Assembly: GCA_964565715.1 (NCBI GenBank)
Contig: CAZMGG010000009.1
Span: 16,967-80,966, forward strand
DNA length: 64,000 bases
Source: CAZMGG01 sp964565715
GTDB lineage: Bacteria > Planctomycetota > UBA1135 > UBA2386
Direction of reading: 5' to 3'
Each line of letters starts with the position of its first letter. Position 1 is the first letter of the stretch. Below are positions 1 to 8,491 of the stretch, piece after piece. The position numbers were made by a program, and so were the translations under genes. The notes under the pieces were generated by a model. That model made no database searches. It was not told where the DNA came from and saw nothing but the letters and a program-made list of their open reading frames with translations.

Positions 1-1463
1 CGGCGGAGCGGGTCCCAGGCCATCTGCGCGTCGACGCCGACGACCGGCGAAGTCGCGGGGAACAGCTGCGTCCAGGTGGTGCCGTCCCAACGCCAGGTCT
101 CGTTCGATGCCCCGGTTGCGGTCTGGCCACCGAACAGCAGCGCGCTCCCGCTGTTCGGATCGCAGGCGAGCCCGGCGCCGTACCGTGGACTCGGGCTCAC
201 GGCAGGCTGCATCTGCGTCCAGACCGCACCGTCCCATTGCCAGGTGTCGCCGAGCGACGAAGCGGCGAGACCACCAAAGAGCACGGTGCGCCCCTGATTG
301 ACGTCCCAACAGGCGGGCGCCGCCCACCGCGGCGAGGGCCGCGACCCGGCGCCGGCCACCTGGATCCAGCCGTCGCGCCATCGTTCGAAGACATCGCCGC
401 CGCCATCGAGTCCCAGGATCTTCCCCTGACCCAGGTCGGTGACCATGGCCATCAGCGGCATGTTGGCCGTCGGCTCCAGCGATCGCCAGCGGACGCCATC
501 CCATTCCCAGAGTTCGCCGGTGGTCGCGTAGTCGCAGCGGCCGCCCATCAGCAGGAGGCGCTGCCGCGCCGGGTCCCAGGCGCAGCCCTGCATGCCACGC
601 CCCGGCACCCCGCTCCCGGCGATCAGGGCCCAGCCGCCGGCACCGTAGGCCCAGAGGTCGGTCAGGCACTGGTTCTGGGCATCGGCGCCGCCCACCAACA
701 GGGTCCGCGCGTTGCCCGGATCGTGGACCATCGCCGCCCAGGCGCGCGGCGGCGGTGCCACGGCACCCTGCGCCTGCTGCCAGCGGTTGCCGTCCCATTC
801 CCAGGTGTCATTGAGCCCGCCCGCCGCCGTCATGCCACCGAACAGGACCACGCGCTGCCTTGCCGCATCGTAGACGAGGGCCGGATGCCACCGTGACGTC
901 GGTGCCGCGGCGGGCGCCAGTGGCTGCCAGACGCCATGGGCCCACTCCCAGGTGGTGAGATTGGCGTTTCCCGGCCACTCGATCGCAACGATCCGGTCGC
1001 GTGCCTCGTCGTAGGCATAGCGGGTCTGGCTCGGCCGCGGGCCGGGGGGGCCGCCTGCCGAGAGCCGCGTCCAGGCTCCCGACATGTACTGCCAGATCGC
1101 CTCCTGTTCGGTCTGCCCCTGCGCGTCGTAGCCGCCCACCAGCAGCAGCCGGCGGCGCACGGTGTCCACCAGGAACTGCTGGCCTTCCCCGCCGGCCGGG
1201 ACGTCCAGCGCCGGCCGGGTCTGGGTCGGAATGCGCCAGCGAGTGCCATCCCACAGCCAGGTCGCCGACGAATGGTAGGTGGTGCCGACGATCGCCGCCG
1301 CGGACGCGCCACCCTGCAGGACCGCTTCGCCGCTGGCCGGATCGACGGCGAACGCGTGGCCATGGCGGGCCTGTAGCAACGGCAGTCGCCGCCAATCGGT
1401 CGGGGCCTGGGAGCCGAGGGTCGCACCGAGGCACGACAAGGCCAGCAGGAAGCGGCGAGGCAT
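1..1463 (-). CDS. Secreted kelch-like repeat protein (3' end outside window)
   Basis: The frame is open from an ATG at 1463 down to base 1, so the C-terminus lies outside the window. The first 20 or so residues (MPRRFLLALSCLGATLGSQA) look like a Sec signal peptide. The rest is a string of roughly 50-residue repeats carrying LFGG or LVGG followed by DTWEWDG-type strands, the signature of kelch-like beta-propeller blades seen in many planctomycete exported proteins. No catalytic residues are visible, so a structural or ligand-binding role outside the cytoplasm is the most that can be said. It is divergent from a second kelch-like protein starting at 1730, with about 265 bases between them that must carry both promoters. 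The repeat family is clear; the function is unknown. Confidence 0.85.
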   Translation of the reverse strand, partial: MPRRFLLALSCLGATLGSQAPTDWRRLPLLQARHGHAFAVDPASGEAVLQGGASAAAIVGTTYHSSATWLWDGTRWRIPTQTRPALDVPAGGEGQQFLVDTVRRRLLLVGGYDAQGQTEQEAIWQYMSGAWTRLSAGGPPGPRPSQTRYAYDEARDRIVAIEWPGNANLTTWEWAHGVWQPLAPAAAPTSRWHPALVYDAARQRVVLFGGMTAAGGLNDTWEWDGNRWQQAQGAVAPPPRAWAAMVHDPGNARTLLVGGADAQNQCLTDLWAYGAGGWALIAGSGVPGRGMQGCAWDPARQRLLLMGGRCDYATTGELWEWDGVRWRSLEPTANMPLMAMVTDLGQGKILGLDGGGDVFERWRDGWIQVAGAGSRPSPRWAAPACWDVNQGRTVLFGGLAASSLGDTWQWDGAVWTQMQPAVSPSPRYGAGLACDPNSGSALLFGGQTATGASNETWRWDGTTWTQLFPATSPVVGVDAQMAWDPLR

Positions 1464-1729
1464 GGTGGCGCGCGGAGAGCACGTTCCGTGCCGGAGCGCC
1501 GGACGGCCCGCCGAGCCAGCGCGCCGGGCAGCTTGGTTACCGCGGGGAAACGACAGTCGCCGGCGAGCGGCACGGGTCGTCATTCCGCCTCACGGTTGGA
1601 CTCGACCCTGGTGGCGGCGGCTTGGCAGATCGATGGCGAGCAGGGATGATCCACGACATTCCCGCCAGGTCACCGCCTTGGCGGATGCACTCAGTTTCGG
1701 GACAGACGGGCAGAACCCACCGAGAACCC

Positions 1730-3103
1730 ATGCCGAAGCCACATTTCCTTCTTGCGACACTCGGCCTCGTCGCGGTCGCGACGGCGCAGGAGAGCTGGCA
1801 GCGCATCAACACGCCCATCAGTCCGTCGTCCCGTTCGCGCAGCGGCATGGCCTACGACAGCGATCGGCACGTGATGGTCCTGTTCGGCGGCGCTCCGGTC
1901 AGCAGCGGTCCTCAGCTCCGCGATACGTGGGAGTACGACGGAGCGAACTGGCGGATGGTCACCAACACGGGCCCGAGTCCGCGCTTCAGCGCCGGCATGG
2001 CATACGACCCACTGCGCCATCGCATGGTTCTGTTCGGGGGGATCAACTCCAACAGCAGCCGCCTGCCGGACACATGGGAGTACGATGGCGTGAGCTGGGC
2101 GTTGCGCCATAGCGTTCCGGTCAACCAGGAGCGCTACGACCTGGCAATGGCCTTCGACCCCGTCCGCGGACAGGTGATCCGGTTCGGCGGTGGTGGCGCC
2201 GGGGGCGAACACGGCGACACACAGGCGTGGGATGGATCGCAGTGGCTTCTTCTTTCTGCCGGTGGGCCGTCGGCGCGCAGCTTGCACGCGATGGCTACCG
2301 ACAGCGTTCGCAATCAGATCGTGCTGTTCGGCGGACGGGGCCCGATGGGCAGCACGGCTGTGAACCACAACGACACGTGGTTGTGGAACGGCAGCACCTG
2401 GCTGCAGGCTTTTTGCGCCACCGTGCCGCCGGTGCGGACTGGCCACGCGCTGGCCTTCGATGCCGTCACCGCCAAGACGATCATGTTCGGCGGCGGCTTC
2501 GGCAGCAGCACTGGCGACACCTGGGCGTGGGACGGCAGCAACTGGTCGCTGCGCGGTCTGGCGAATCGGCCGCCGGATACCAACCAGGCGCCGATGGCGT
2601 ACGACATGGCGCGCGACCGCGTGGTGCTGTTCACCAACTCGGCCCAGACCTGGGAGTACTCGGCACCGGTGACCCAGGCGGGCACGTGGCAGACCTTCGG
2701 CAACGGCTGCCTGGGAAGTGCCGGCGTGCCGAGCCTGGAGTCCGTGCTGGGGTCGCGGCCTTTCACCGGTGCGCCGTTTCGCGTGCGTCTTGCCTCGCTT
2801 GCCACCCATCCGTTCTTGCTGCCGTTTGGCGTGGTGGGCTACTCGGCGACCAGCTGGCAGGGTCGCGCCTTGCCGCTCGACCTGGGCGTGTTCGGTATTC
2901 CTGGCTGCACTGCCTGGGTGGAGGGCTTTGCGTTCGTCAACCTCACACGCAATGGCGACCGTGCCGACTGGACCATCGACATCCCCGTCTGGCCGCAACT
3001 CGTCGGTACCGAGTTCTGGCTGCAGGGCTTCGTGCTCGACGGCGGCGCGCCGGCGGGTGCCGCGGTGAGCAACGCCGGGCACGGACGCATCGGTCTGCGG
3101 TGA
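1730..3103 (+). CDS. Secreted kelch-like repeat protein with C-terminal beta module
   Basis: A 457-residue protein beginning at ATG 1730 with a clear signal peptide (MPKPHFLLATLGLVAVATAQ). Residues 25 to about 310 hold five kelch-like repeats, each with an LFGG or FGGG turn followed by a DTWEYDG, DTWLWNG or DTWAWDG strand. The last 130 residues are a different module, starting around FGNGCLGSAG and ending in a pattern of hydrophobic strands (WLQGFVLDGG, then a short SNAGHGRI tail). Similar tails can be seen on other secreted proteins in this window. A longer in-frame reading begins far upstream but lacks a signal peptide, so ATG 1730 is preferred. Probable extracellular or cell-surface protein; ligand unknown. 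Confidence 0.88.
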   Translation: MPKPHFLLATLGLVAVATAQESWQRINTPISPSSRSRSGMAYDSDRHVMVLFGGAPVSSGPQLRDTWEYDGANWRMVTNTGPSPRFSAGMAYDPLRHRMVLFGGINSNSSRLPDTWEYDGVSWALRHSVPVNQERYDLAMAFDPVRGQVIRFGGGGAGGEHGDTQAWDGSQWLLLSAGGPSARSLHAMATDSVRNQIVLFGGRGPMGSTAVNHNDTWLWNGSTWLQAFCATVPPVRTGHALAFDAVTAKTIMFGGGFGSSTGDTWAWDGSNWSLRGLANRPPDTNQAPMAYDMARDRVVLFTNSAQTWEYSAPVTQAGTWQTFGNGCLGSAGVPSLESVLGSRPFTGAPFRVRLASLATHPFLLPFGVVGYSATSWQGRALPLDLGVFGIPGCTAWVEGFAFVNLTRNGDRADWTIDIPVWPQLVGTEFWLQGFVLDGGAPAGAAVSNAGHGRIGLR

Positions 3104-3245
3104 GGGCCAGCCCGAGGGCAACTCCGGCAATGCCCGACGGCATGGCCCAGGCGTGTCGAGCCGGAAACCCGGATTTCTCCTCCGCTGGCGCACCGGCCCC
3201 CCGGTGCAGGGGACACAACCCCAACCCCCAACGGAGACCAACGTC

Positions 3246-5198
3246 ATGTTCCGCTTCACCGAGTCCGTCCGCCCGCAGACCCTCCTGACCGCCGCCTTCG
3301 CCGCCGCCCTGGCCGCTCCCGCCTCGGCGCAGCTCGTCGACAGCACGTCTTCCATCCTGGTGCCGCCGCTGCCGCCCTCGTACTACGCCGGCGCCGCCTG
3401 GGGCGACGTCGACGGCGACGGCCATCCCGACCTCTACGTCACCAACTACTTCGGCCCGAACCACCTGTTCCTGAACGTGCCGGGCCCCCTCGGCGGCCCC
3501 GCCCGCATCCTGGTGGACATGACCCCGCCCGTGCTGATGGACCCGATGGGCCACGGCGAGGGCGCCGTGTTCGCCGACTTCGACAACGACGGCGACCAGG
3601 ACCTCTACCTGGTCAATGCCGGCGGCACGCCGAACCACCTGTTCGCCAACCTCGGTTCGGGCATGTGGGCCGACGTCACCGGGCCCTCGGGCACCGGCCA
3701 TCCCGGCATCGGCGAGGGCTGCGCGGTGGCCGACTGGGACAAGGACGGCGACCTCGACCTGTTCGTGATGAACTACGGCGCCACGCCCGCCGGCGAAGCC
3801 GACGTCTGGTACCGCAACGAGGGCGGCCTCGTGTTCACCGACGCCACCCACACGGTGATGCCGCACGGCATCTCGCCGGGCGGCGCCTGCGCGTTCGCCG
3901 ACTACGACCTCGACGGCGACCCGGACCTGTTCGTCGGCAACGACGGCGCCCCCAATCACCTGTTCGAGAACCTCGGCGGCACCTTCGTCGACGCCACGCC
4001 GATGGCCGGCGGCAGCGCGCTCGCCGACGCCGCCGGCGGCTGCTTCGGCGTGCGCTGGATCGACTTCGACAACGACGGCGACCTCGACCTCTACGTGTCG
4101 AACAGCGCCAGCTTCCTGGGCACGTCGGCGACCAACCACATGTTCCGCAACAACGTGATCCCGCTCGGCAGCAAGACCTTCACCCTGGTCACCAACGGCG
4201 CCGAGGACACCGGTTCGGGCATGTCGGTCACCGGCGGCGACCTCGACCGTGACGGCCACGAGGACCTGGCGATGGCCAACTTCGGCGTCAGCAAGGTCTA
4301 CCTGAAGGGGCCGAGCAGCCTGCTGCGCTTCGTCACGGCGCCGTCCGCCTGGTTCACCGATCCGTTCCCCACCGACAGCTCCTCGTCGGCCACCCGCTGC
4401 GACTTCGACCGCGACGGCGACCTCGACGTGTTCCTCGGCGGCTCGGTCGTGCAGGTGTTCCTCAACCACGGCGGCGGCGCGGGCGCCGTCACGCCGAGCC
4501 CCTACACGCTGTCGGTTCGCTTCCTCGGCGATCGCAGCGCGCCGTTCCTGGTGCCGCGCGACGGCCACGGCACCCGCGCCCGCCTCGTGCTCGGCGGTCC
4601 GTTCGCGCCGTCGCGCGCCATGCAGCAGGTGGACGGCGGCTCGGGCTACTCGCAGGACGCGCCGGAGTGCTTCTGGTCGATCCCGACCGCGCGCAGCGGC
4701 GGCCCCGCCGTCCTCGACAGCCTGGACATCACCTGGGCCGACGGGCGGTTCGAGGAGCTGATGGCGATGCCGGCGCCGACCGTCGCCGCGCCGAACCAGC
4801 GCCTGCAGGTGCACTACCCGGCGGGCATCGAGACGTATGGAACGGTGGCGCCCACCGGCGTCCGGCTGGTGCGTTCGTCGACGGGCATCGAGTTCACCCC
4901 GGCCCAGGCCGGCGCGCCGGAGTTCGCCCTGGCCACGCCGGAACTGGCCGACGGCTCGCTCGGCCTGCTGGTGATCGGCTTCGCCCGGGCCAGCACCGCC
5001 ACGCCGGTCGGCACCCTGCTGGTGGATCCGGTGGTGGTGCAGAGCGCGCTCGGCAGTGGCGGCGCCGCCCGCTGGCCGCTGCCGATCCCGGCCGATCCCT
5101 CCTGGGTCGGCGCGACGCTCCACATGCAGAGTTTCGTGATGGAGCCGGCCGGCACCGTGCGGATCTCGCAGGGCCTGTCGGCCACCATCCAGCCGTAG
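3246..5198 (+). CDS. FG-GAP/VCBS repeat protein with ASPIC/UnbV domain (CRTAC1-like)
   Basis: A 650-residue exported protein with an N-terminal signal peptide ending near AAPASAQ. Residues 40-410 contain at least seven acidic calcium-loop repeats (for example DVDGDGHPDLYV, DFDNDGDQDLYL, DFDRDGDLDVFL), typical of FG-GAP/VCBS beta-propeller blades. Residues about 418-525 match the ASPIC/UnbV domain: a GHGTRARL strand, a VDGGSGYSQ motif and a LDITWADGRFEEL strand. The final 100 residues form a hydrophobic-strand tail similar to that of other secreted proteins here. Such proteins are abundant in Planctomycetota and are thought to be surface or extracellular binding proteins; the ligand is not known. 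A strong hairpin follows the stop codon. Confidence 0.9.
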   Translation: MFRFTESVRPQTLLTAAFAAALAAPASAQLVDSTSSILVPPLPPSYYAGAAWGDVDGDGHPDLYVTNYFGPNHLFLNVPGPLGGPARILVDMTPPVLMDPMGHGEGAVFADFDNDGDQDLYLVNAGGTPNHLFANLGSGMWADVTGPSGTGHPGIGEGCAVADWDKDGDLDLFVMNYGATPAGEADVWYRNEGGLVFTDATHTVMPHGISPGGACAFADYDLDGDPDLFVGNDGAPNHLFENLGGTFVDATPMAGGSALADAAGGCFGVRWIDFDNDGDLDLYVSNSASFLGTSATNHMFRNNVIPLGSKTFTLVTNGAEDTGSGMSVTGGDLDRDGHEDLAMANFGVSKVYLKGPSSLLRFVTAPSAWFTDPFPTDSSSSATRCDFDRDGDLDVFLGGSVVQVFLNHGGGAGAVTPSPYTLSVRFLGDRSAPFLVPRDGHGTRARLVLGGPFAPSRAMQQVDGGSGYSQDAPECFWSIPTARSGGPAVLDSLDITWADGRFEELMAMPAPTVAAPNQRLQVHYPAGIETYGTVAPTGVRLVRSSTGIEFTPAQAGAPEFALATPELADGSLGLLVIGFARASTATPVGTLLVDPVVVQSALGSGGAARWPLPIPADPSWVGATLHMQSFVMEPAGTVRISQGLSATIQP

Positions 5199-5223
5199 CG
5201 ACGGCGTTGGTGCATGAGGTGCT

Positions 5224-5250
5224 GCGGCCAGCCCACGGTGGGCTGGCCGC
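5224..5250 (+). terminator. Strong GC hairpin after the FG-GAP gene
   Basis: A perfect 12-bp inverted repeat (GCGGCCAGCCCA, 3-nt loop CGG, then the exact complement) lies 25 bases after the stop codon of the FG-GAP gene. It is followed by GTTCGTTTG rather than a clean run of T, as is common in GC-rich genomes. Position and symmetry suggest an intrinsic terminator before the SWIB gene. Confidence 0.6.
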
Positions 5251-5398
5251 GTTCGTTTGCGTGGTTGTCGTGGGCGCCGCCACGGCGATTCCGGCCGGCG
5301 GAAAGCCAGCCCATGCTTGCGCCGGACCCTCGCCCCGCCATCATGCCGGGGAGGCTGCGGACGACCGTTCGCCGCCCGCAACCCCGAACGAGAATCCC

Positions 5399-5674
5399 AT
5401 GGCAGCCAAGAAGTCCGAGAAGAAGCCCAACCCCGCCCTGATGAAGCCGGTCCAGCCCGACGCGGTGCTGGCCGCCGTCGTCGGCAGCCAGGCCATGCCC
5501 CGCAGCGAGATCACCAAGAAGCTGTGGGAGTACATCAAGAAGAACGGCCTGCAGGACAGCAAGGTCAAGACCAACATCAACGCCGACGAGAAGCTGAAGG
5601 CGGTCTTCGGCGGCAAGACCCAGGTCACCATGTTCGAGATGACCAAGCTGGTGTCGGCCCACATCAAGGGCTGA
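5399..5674 (+). CDS. SWIB/MDM2-domain protein
   Basis: A 91-residue basic protein starting at ATG 5399. After a lysine-rich leader (MAAKKSEKKPNP) almost the whole chain is one SWIB domain: LMKPVQPDAVLAAVVG, then MPRSEITKKLWEYIKKNGLQD, then INADEKLKAVFGG and a final helix FEMTKLVSAHIKG. SWIB is best known from eukaryotic chromatin remodellers and MDM2; stand-alone bacterial versions occur in Chlamydiae and Planctomycetota and are presumed DNA- or chromatin-associated, but their role is not established. The lysine-rich N-terminus fits nucleic-acid contact. It is flanked by a terminator hairpin upstream and a convergent lipase gene downstream, so it is probably monocistronic. Confidence 0.92.
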   Translation: MAAKKSEKKPNPALMKPVQPDAVLAAVVGSQAMPRSEITKKLWEYIKKNGLQDSKVKTNINADEKLKAVFGGKTQVTMFEMTKLVSAHIKG

Positions 5675-5697
5675 GCCTTCGCGCCGGCGCCGCCCCC

Positions 5698-6987
5698 TCA
5701 GCGCAGCGCCACCACTTCGGCGATCCGCGCGAAGTGCAGCGGTGGCGCCTTCGGCGCCGGGCTGCCCGGCAGCCGCCGGCCCACCAGGCCGAGGTGATCC
5801 AGGTCGACCAGCACCGGCTCGACGCCGGCAAGCCGGCCCTGGGCCACGCTGACCGCGCCATCGCCGCGGCCCGGGCGCACCTCGTCGAGATCGCCGAGCC
5901 ACCGTTCGACCCGCGCCTGCACCAGCTGCCCTGCCGGATGGGCGCCGAGCCAGCCGGTGCCCGAGCGCAGGGCCCGCACGCCGGCGCTCACGCCCGCCGG
6001 CACCCGCGTGCCGAGCACCAGGAGGTAGCGGACGCGCGGGTTGCGCTCCCGCGCGTTCAGCTGGCGCAGGAACACCGAGTCGGGCAGCAGGTCGCCCCCG
6101 GCCTCGCCGAGCCCGTCGCGCAGCCGTTCGAACAGCACGTCGCCGACCGGCTGGCCCTGCGCCGCGTCCTGCGCGGCTTGGCGCGCGTCCAGCAGCCAAC
6201 GCAGCGCCGCCAGATCGGAGCCCTGGTTCGGGGTGCCGAGCAGCACCAGCGCGCGCACGTTGCCCGGATCGAGCGCCGGATCCTCGACGCAGGCCCGCGC
6301 CACCAGCCCGCCCATGCTGTGGGCGACGATCGCGATGGGCTGGGCGCCGAGCGCGCGCAGCCGTCCGGCGAGGCCCGCGGCGGCCTCGTCGACGGGGCCG
6401 TCGTCGGGATGGCGGAACGTGGCCACCTGGCAGGCATGCGGCGGTGACGTGAGGAACGCGTGCAGCGGGGCCAGCGCGTCGGGGCTGCTGTCGAGGCCGT
6501 GCACCAGCACCACCAGCGGGCGGGCGGGGTCCAGGGCCGCGGGCAGGTCCAGCGTGCAGGCGGCGCGGCCGGCATCGACGCCGCCGAGGCGGCCGGCCAG
6601 CACCGCCAGCCGCTGCCGCAGTCGGCGCCGCACCTCGCGGGTGCGTTCGCGGTCGATGGTGACCTTCAGCGTGGCGCGCTCGAGGTCGCGTTCGAACTGG
6701 GCGGTGCGCAGCAGCAGCAGGCGGGCGGAGAACAGGATGGCTGCGCCCTCGGGGCCGCGCAGGTCCACTTCGGTCGCCGGCAGCGGCAGGGCGTCGGGGT
6801 CGAGTTCGTAGGCCTCGAGCAGGGCGCGCAGCAGCAGGCCGGTGTCGAGCCGGCCGGTGCGCAGCGGCACGGTGAAGGTGCGCTCGGCGGCCGCCGCGGG
6901 CGCCGGCGTGGGGGCGGCGTCCTGTGCCGGTGCGGGCGCGGGTGCGAGGCCCATGGCCAGCGGCAGGATCGCCAGGAGGACGCGCAT
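5698..6987 (-). CDS. Secreted alpha/beta-hydrolase (lipase/esterase-like)
   Basis: A 429-residue protein with a signal peptide (MRVLLAILPLAMGLAPAPAPA); the ATG at 6987 is preferred over one four codons upstream because it puts the basic residue right before the hydrophobic core. The hydrolase core starts near residue 155 with an LVVLVHGLDSSPD strand and oxyanion turn, followed by the nucleophile elbow AHSMGG with Ser224 and an LLGTPNQGSDL segment as in PGAP1-like and triacylglycerol lipases. The acid and histidine of the triad are likely in the last 120 residues (LVLGTR and VDLDHLGLV regions). The N-terminal 120 residues resemble nothing obvious. A TATGCT hexamer lies 7 bases upstream of the start, suggesting a nearly leaderless transcript. 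Substrate unknown. Confidence 0.82.
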   Translation of the reverse strand: MRVLLAILPLAMGLAPAPAPAQDAAPTPAPAAAAERTFTVPLRTGRLDTGLLLRALLEAYELDPDALPLPATEVDLRGPEGAAILFSARLLLLRTAQFERDLERATLKVTIDRERTREVRRRLRQRLAVLAGRLGGVDAGRAACTLDLPAALDPARPLVVLVHGLDSSPDALAPLHAFLTSPPHACQVATFRHPDDGPVDEAAAGLAGRLRALGAQPIAIVAHSMGGLVARACVEDPALDPGNVRALVLLGTPNQGSDLAALRWLLDARQAAQDAAQGQPVGDVLFERLRDGLGEAGGDLLPDSVFLRQLNARERNPRVRYLLVLGTRVPAGVSAGVRALRSGTGWLGAHPAGQLVQARVERWLGDLDEVRPGRGDGAVSVAQGRLAGVEPVLVDLDHLGLVGRRLPGSPAPKAPPLHFARIAEVVALR

Positions 6988-7042
6988 GGGCCCGAGCATA
7001 GCCCGCGGCGTCGCGGGGCGGTTTCGCCCGGAGTGCGGGCTC

Positions 7043-8296
7043 TCAGGGCAGCGGGAACTGCTGGCAGAGTTCCTGCACGACCGGCCGGAACGATTCCGGC
7101 GGCTTGCCCTGCACGAGGCCGTCGATCACGTCCGCCAGCACGGTCATCTGCGCCACGCCCATGCCGCGGGTGGTGACGGCCGGCGTGCCGAGGCGGAGAC
7201 CGGACGTGATCATCGGCGAGCGCTGGTCGCCGGGGACGGCGTTCTTGTTGACGGCGAGGCCGGCCTGCAGGGCGCGTTCCTCGACCTGGGCGCCGGTGAC
7301 CTCCTGCGGCGCGCCGCGCAGGTCGACCAGGACGATGTGGCTGTCGGTGCCGCCGGTGACGATGCGGAGCCCGCGCTGCTGGAGCTCGCGGGCCAGCGCC
7401 GCCGCGTTCTGCCGGACGCGCTGGGCGTAGTCGCGGAAGGCCGGCTGCAGGGCCTCGCCGAAGGCGACGGCCTTGGCGGCGATCTGGTGCATGAGCGGGC
7501 CGCCCTGGCCGCCGGGGAAGACCGAGGAATGGATCTTCCTGGCCAGTTCCTGGCGCGCCAGGATCAGGCCGCCGCGCGGGCCGCGCAGGGTCTTGTGGGT
7601 GGTCATGGTGACCACGTCGGCGTGCGGCAGGGCCGATTCCATGGCGCCGCCGGCGATCAGGCCCGCCGGGTGGGCGATGTCGGCCATCAGCACGGCGCCG
7701 GCGTCGTGGGCGATCTGGGCGAAGGCGCGGTAGTCGATGGCGCGCGGGTAGGAACTGCCGCCGGCGATGAGGACCTGCGGGCGGACCTTCGCCACCAGAT
7801 CCCGGACCTCGTCGAGGTCGATCAGGCCGTCGGCGTCGCGGACGCCGTACTGGTGGGCCTCGAAGACCGTGCCGGTGTGGCTCTTGGCGTGGCCGTGGGT
7901 GAGGTGGCCGCCGGCCTTGAGGGCCATGCCGACGATGCGGCCGCCGGGGCCGGCCAGCGCCAGCAGGGCCGCCAGGTTGGCGGTGGTGCCCGAGTGGGGC
8001 TGCACGTTGGCGTCGTCGGCGCCGGGGAAGAGCTGGAGTGCCCGGGCGCGGGCCACCTCCTCGATGGCATCGGCGATCTCGCAGCCGCCGTAGTAGCGCT
8101 TGCCGGGGTAGCCCTCGGCGTACTTGTCGGTGATGCGGCTCTGGCAGGCCTCGCGGACCGCCTGGGAGGAATGGTTCTCCGAGGCGATGAGGGTGAGGGT
8201 GGTGGCCTGCCGGCGATCCTCGCGGGCGAGCCAGGCCGCCAATTCGGGGTCTTGGGCAGCCAGGGCCGAGCCGGGAGGACGTTCCGCTGTGGTCAC
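7043..8296 (-). CDS. glyA: Serine hydroxymethyltransferase
   Basis: A 417-residue PLP enzyme starting with GTG at 8296; length is as expected for bacterial GlyA. It interconverts serine plus tetrahydrofolate with glycine plus 5,10-methylene-tetrahydrofolate in the cytoplasm. Visible signatures are LTLIASENHSS near the N-terminus, the YAEGYPGKRYYGG active-site segment, QPHSGTTANLAAL, and the PLP-lysine motif MTTHKTLRGPRGG with Lys235, followed by SSVFPGGQGGP. It is divergent from the arginine decarboxylase gene, with about 195 bases between the starts. No glycine or other riboswitch was recognised upstream. Confidence 0.97.
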   Translation of the reverse strand: MTTAERPPGSALAAQDPELAAWLAREDRRQATTLTLIASENHSSQAVREACQSRITDKYAEGYPGKRYYGGCEIADAIEEVARARALQLFPGADDANVQPHSGTTANLAALLALAGPGGRIVGMALKAGGHLTHGHAKSHTGTVFEAHQYGVRDADGLIDLDEVRDLVAKVRPQVLIAGGSSYPRAIDYRAFAQIAHDAGAVLMADIAHPAGLIAGGAMESALPHADVVTMTTHKTLRGPRGGLILARQELARKIHSSVFPGGQGGPLMHQIAAKAVAFGEALQPAFRDYAQRVRQNAAALARELQQRGLRIVTGGTDSHIVLVDLRGAPQEVTGAQVEERALQAGLAVNKNAVPGDQRSPMITSGLRLGTPAVTTRGMGVAQMTVLADVIDGLVQGKPPESFRPVVQELCQQFPLP

Positions 8297-8370
8297 GCTG
8301 GCACCTTACGGAGCGGACGCGTGTCCTGCCAGACCGCCAGAGGGCTCGGTTTTTCTGGCCGGGAGCCTAC

Positions 8371-8387
8371 CGCTGCCGGTGGCAGCG
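8371..8387. promoter_or_regulatory. Inverted repeat between glyA and speA
   Basis: A perfect 7-bp inverted repeat (CGCTGCC, 3-nt spacer GGT, GGCAGCG) sits in the divergent intergenic region, about 75 bases from the glyA start and 105 from the speA start. It could be an operator or a leader hairpin. It is short and in GC-rich DNA, so chance occurrence is possible. No clear -35/-10 pair was identified nearby. Confidence 0.25.
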
Positions 8388-8491
8388 TGTTCAATCGCGC
8401 CCTTCGCCGCCGGCGACCGCCCGGCTCCCGGGGTACGGGAGCGTGCGCCGCCGCGACGAGCCAGCGGCACCCAGAGACAGGAGCACCCGAG

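Noticed and set aside
6842..8491. Long N-terminal extension of the arginine decarboxylase frame
   Set aside because: The extension lies opposite glyA and the lipase, has shadow-like composition, and the TTG at 8492 has a good Shine-Dalgarno and gives the family's normal N-terminus.
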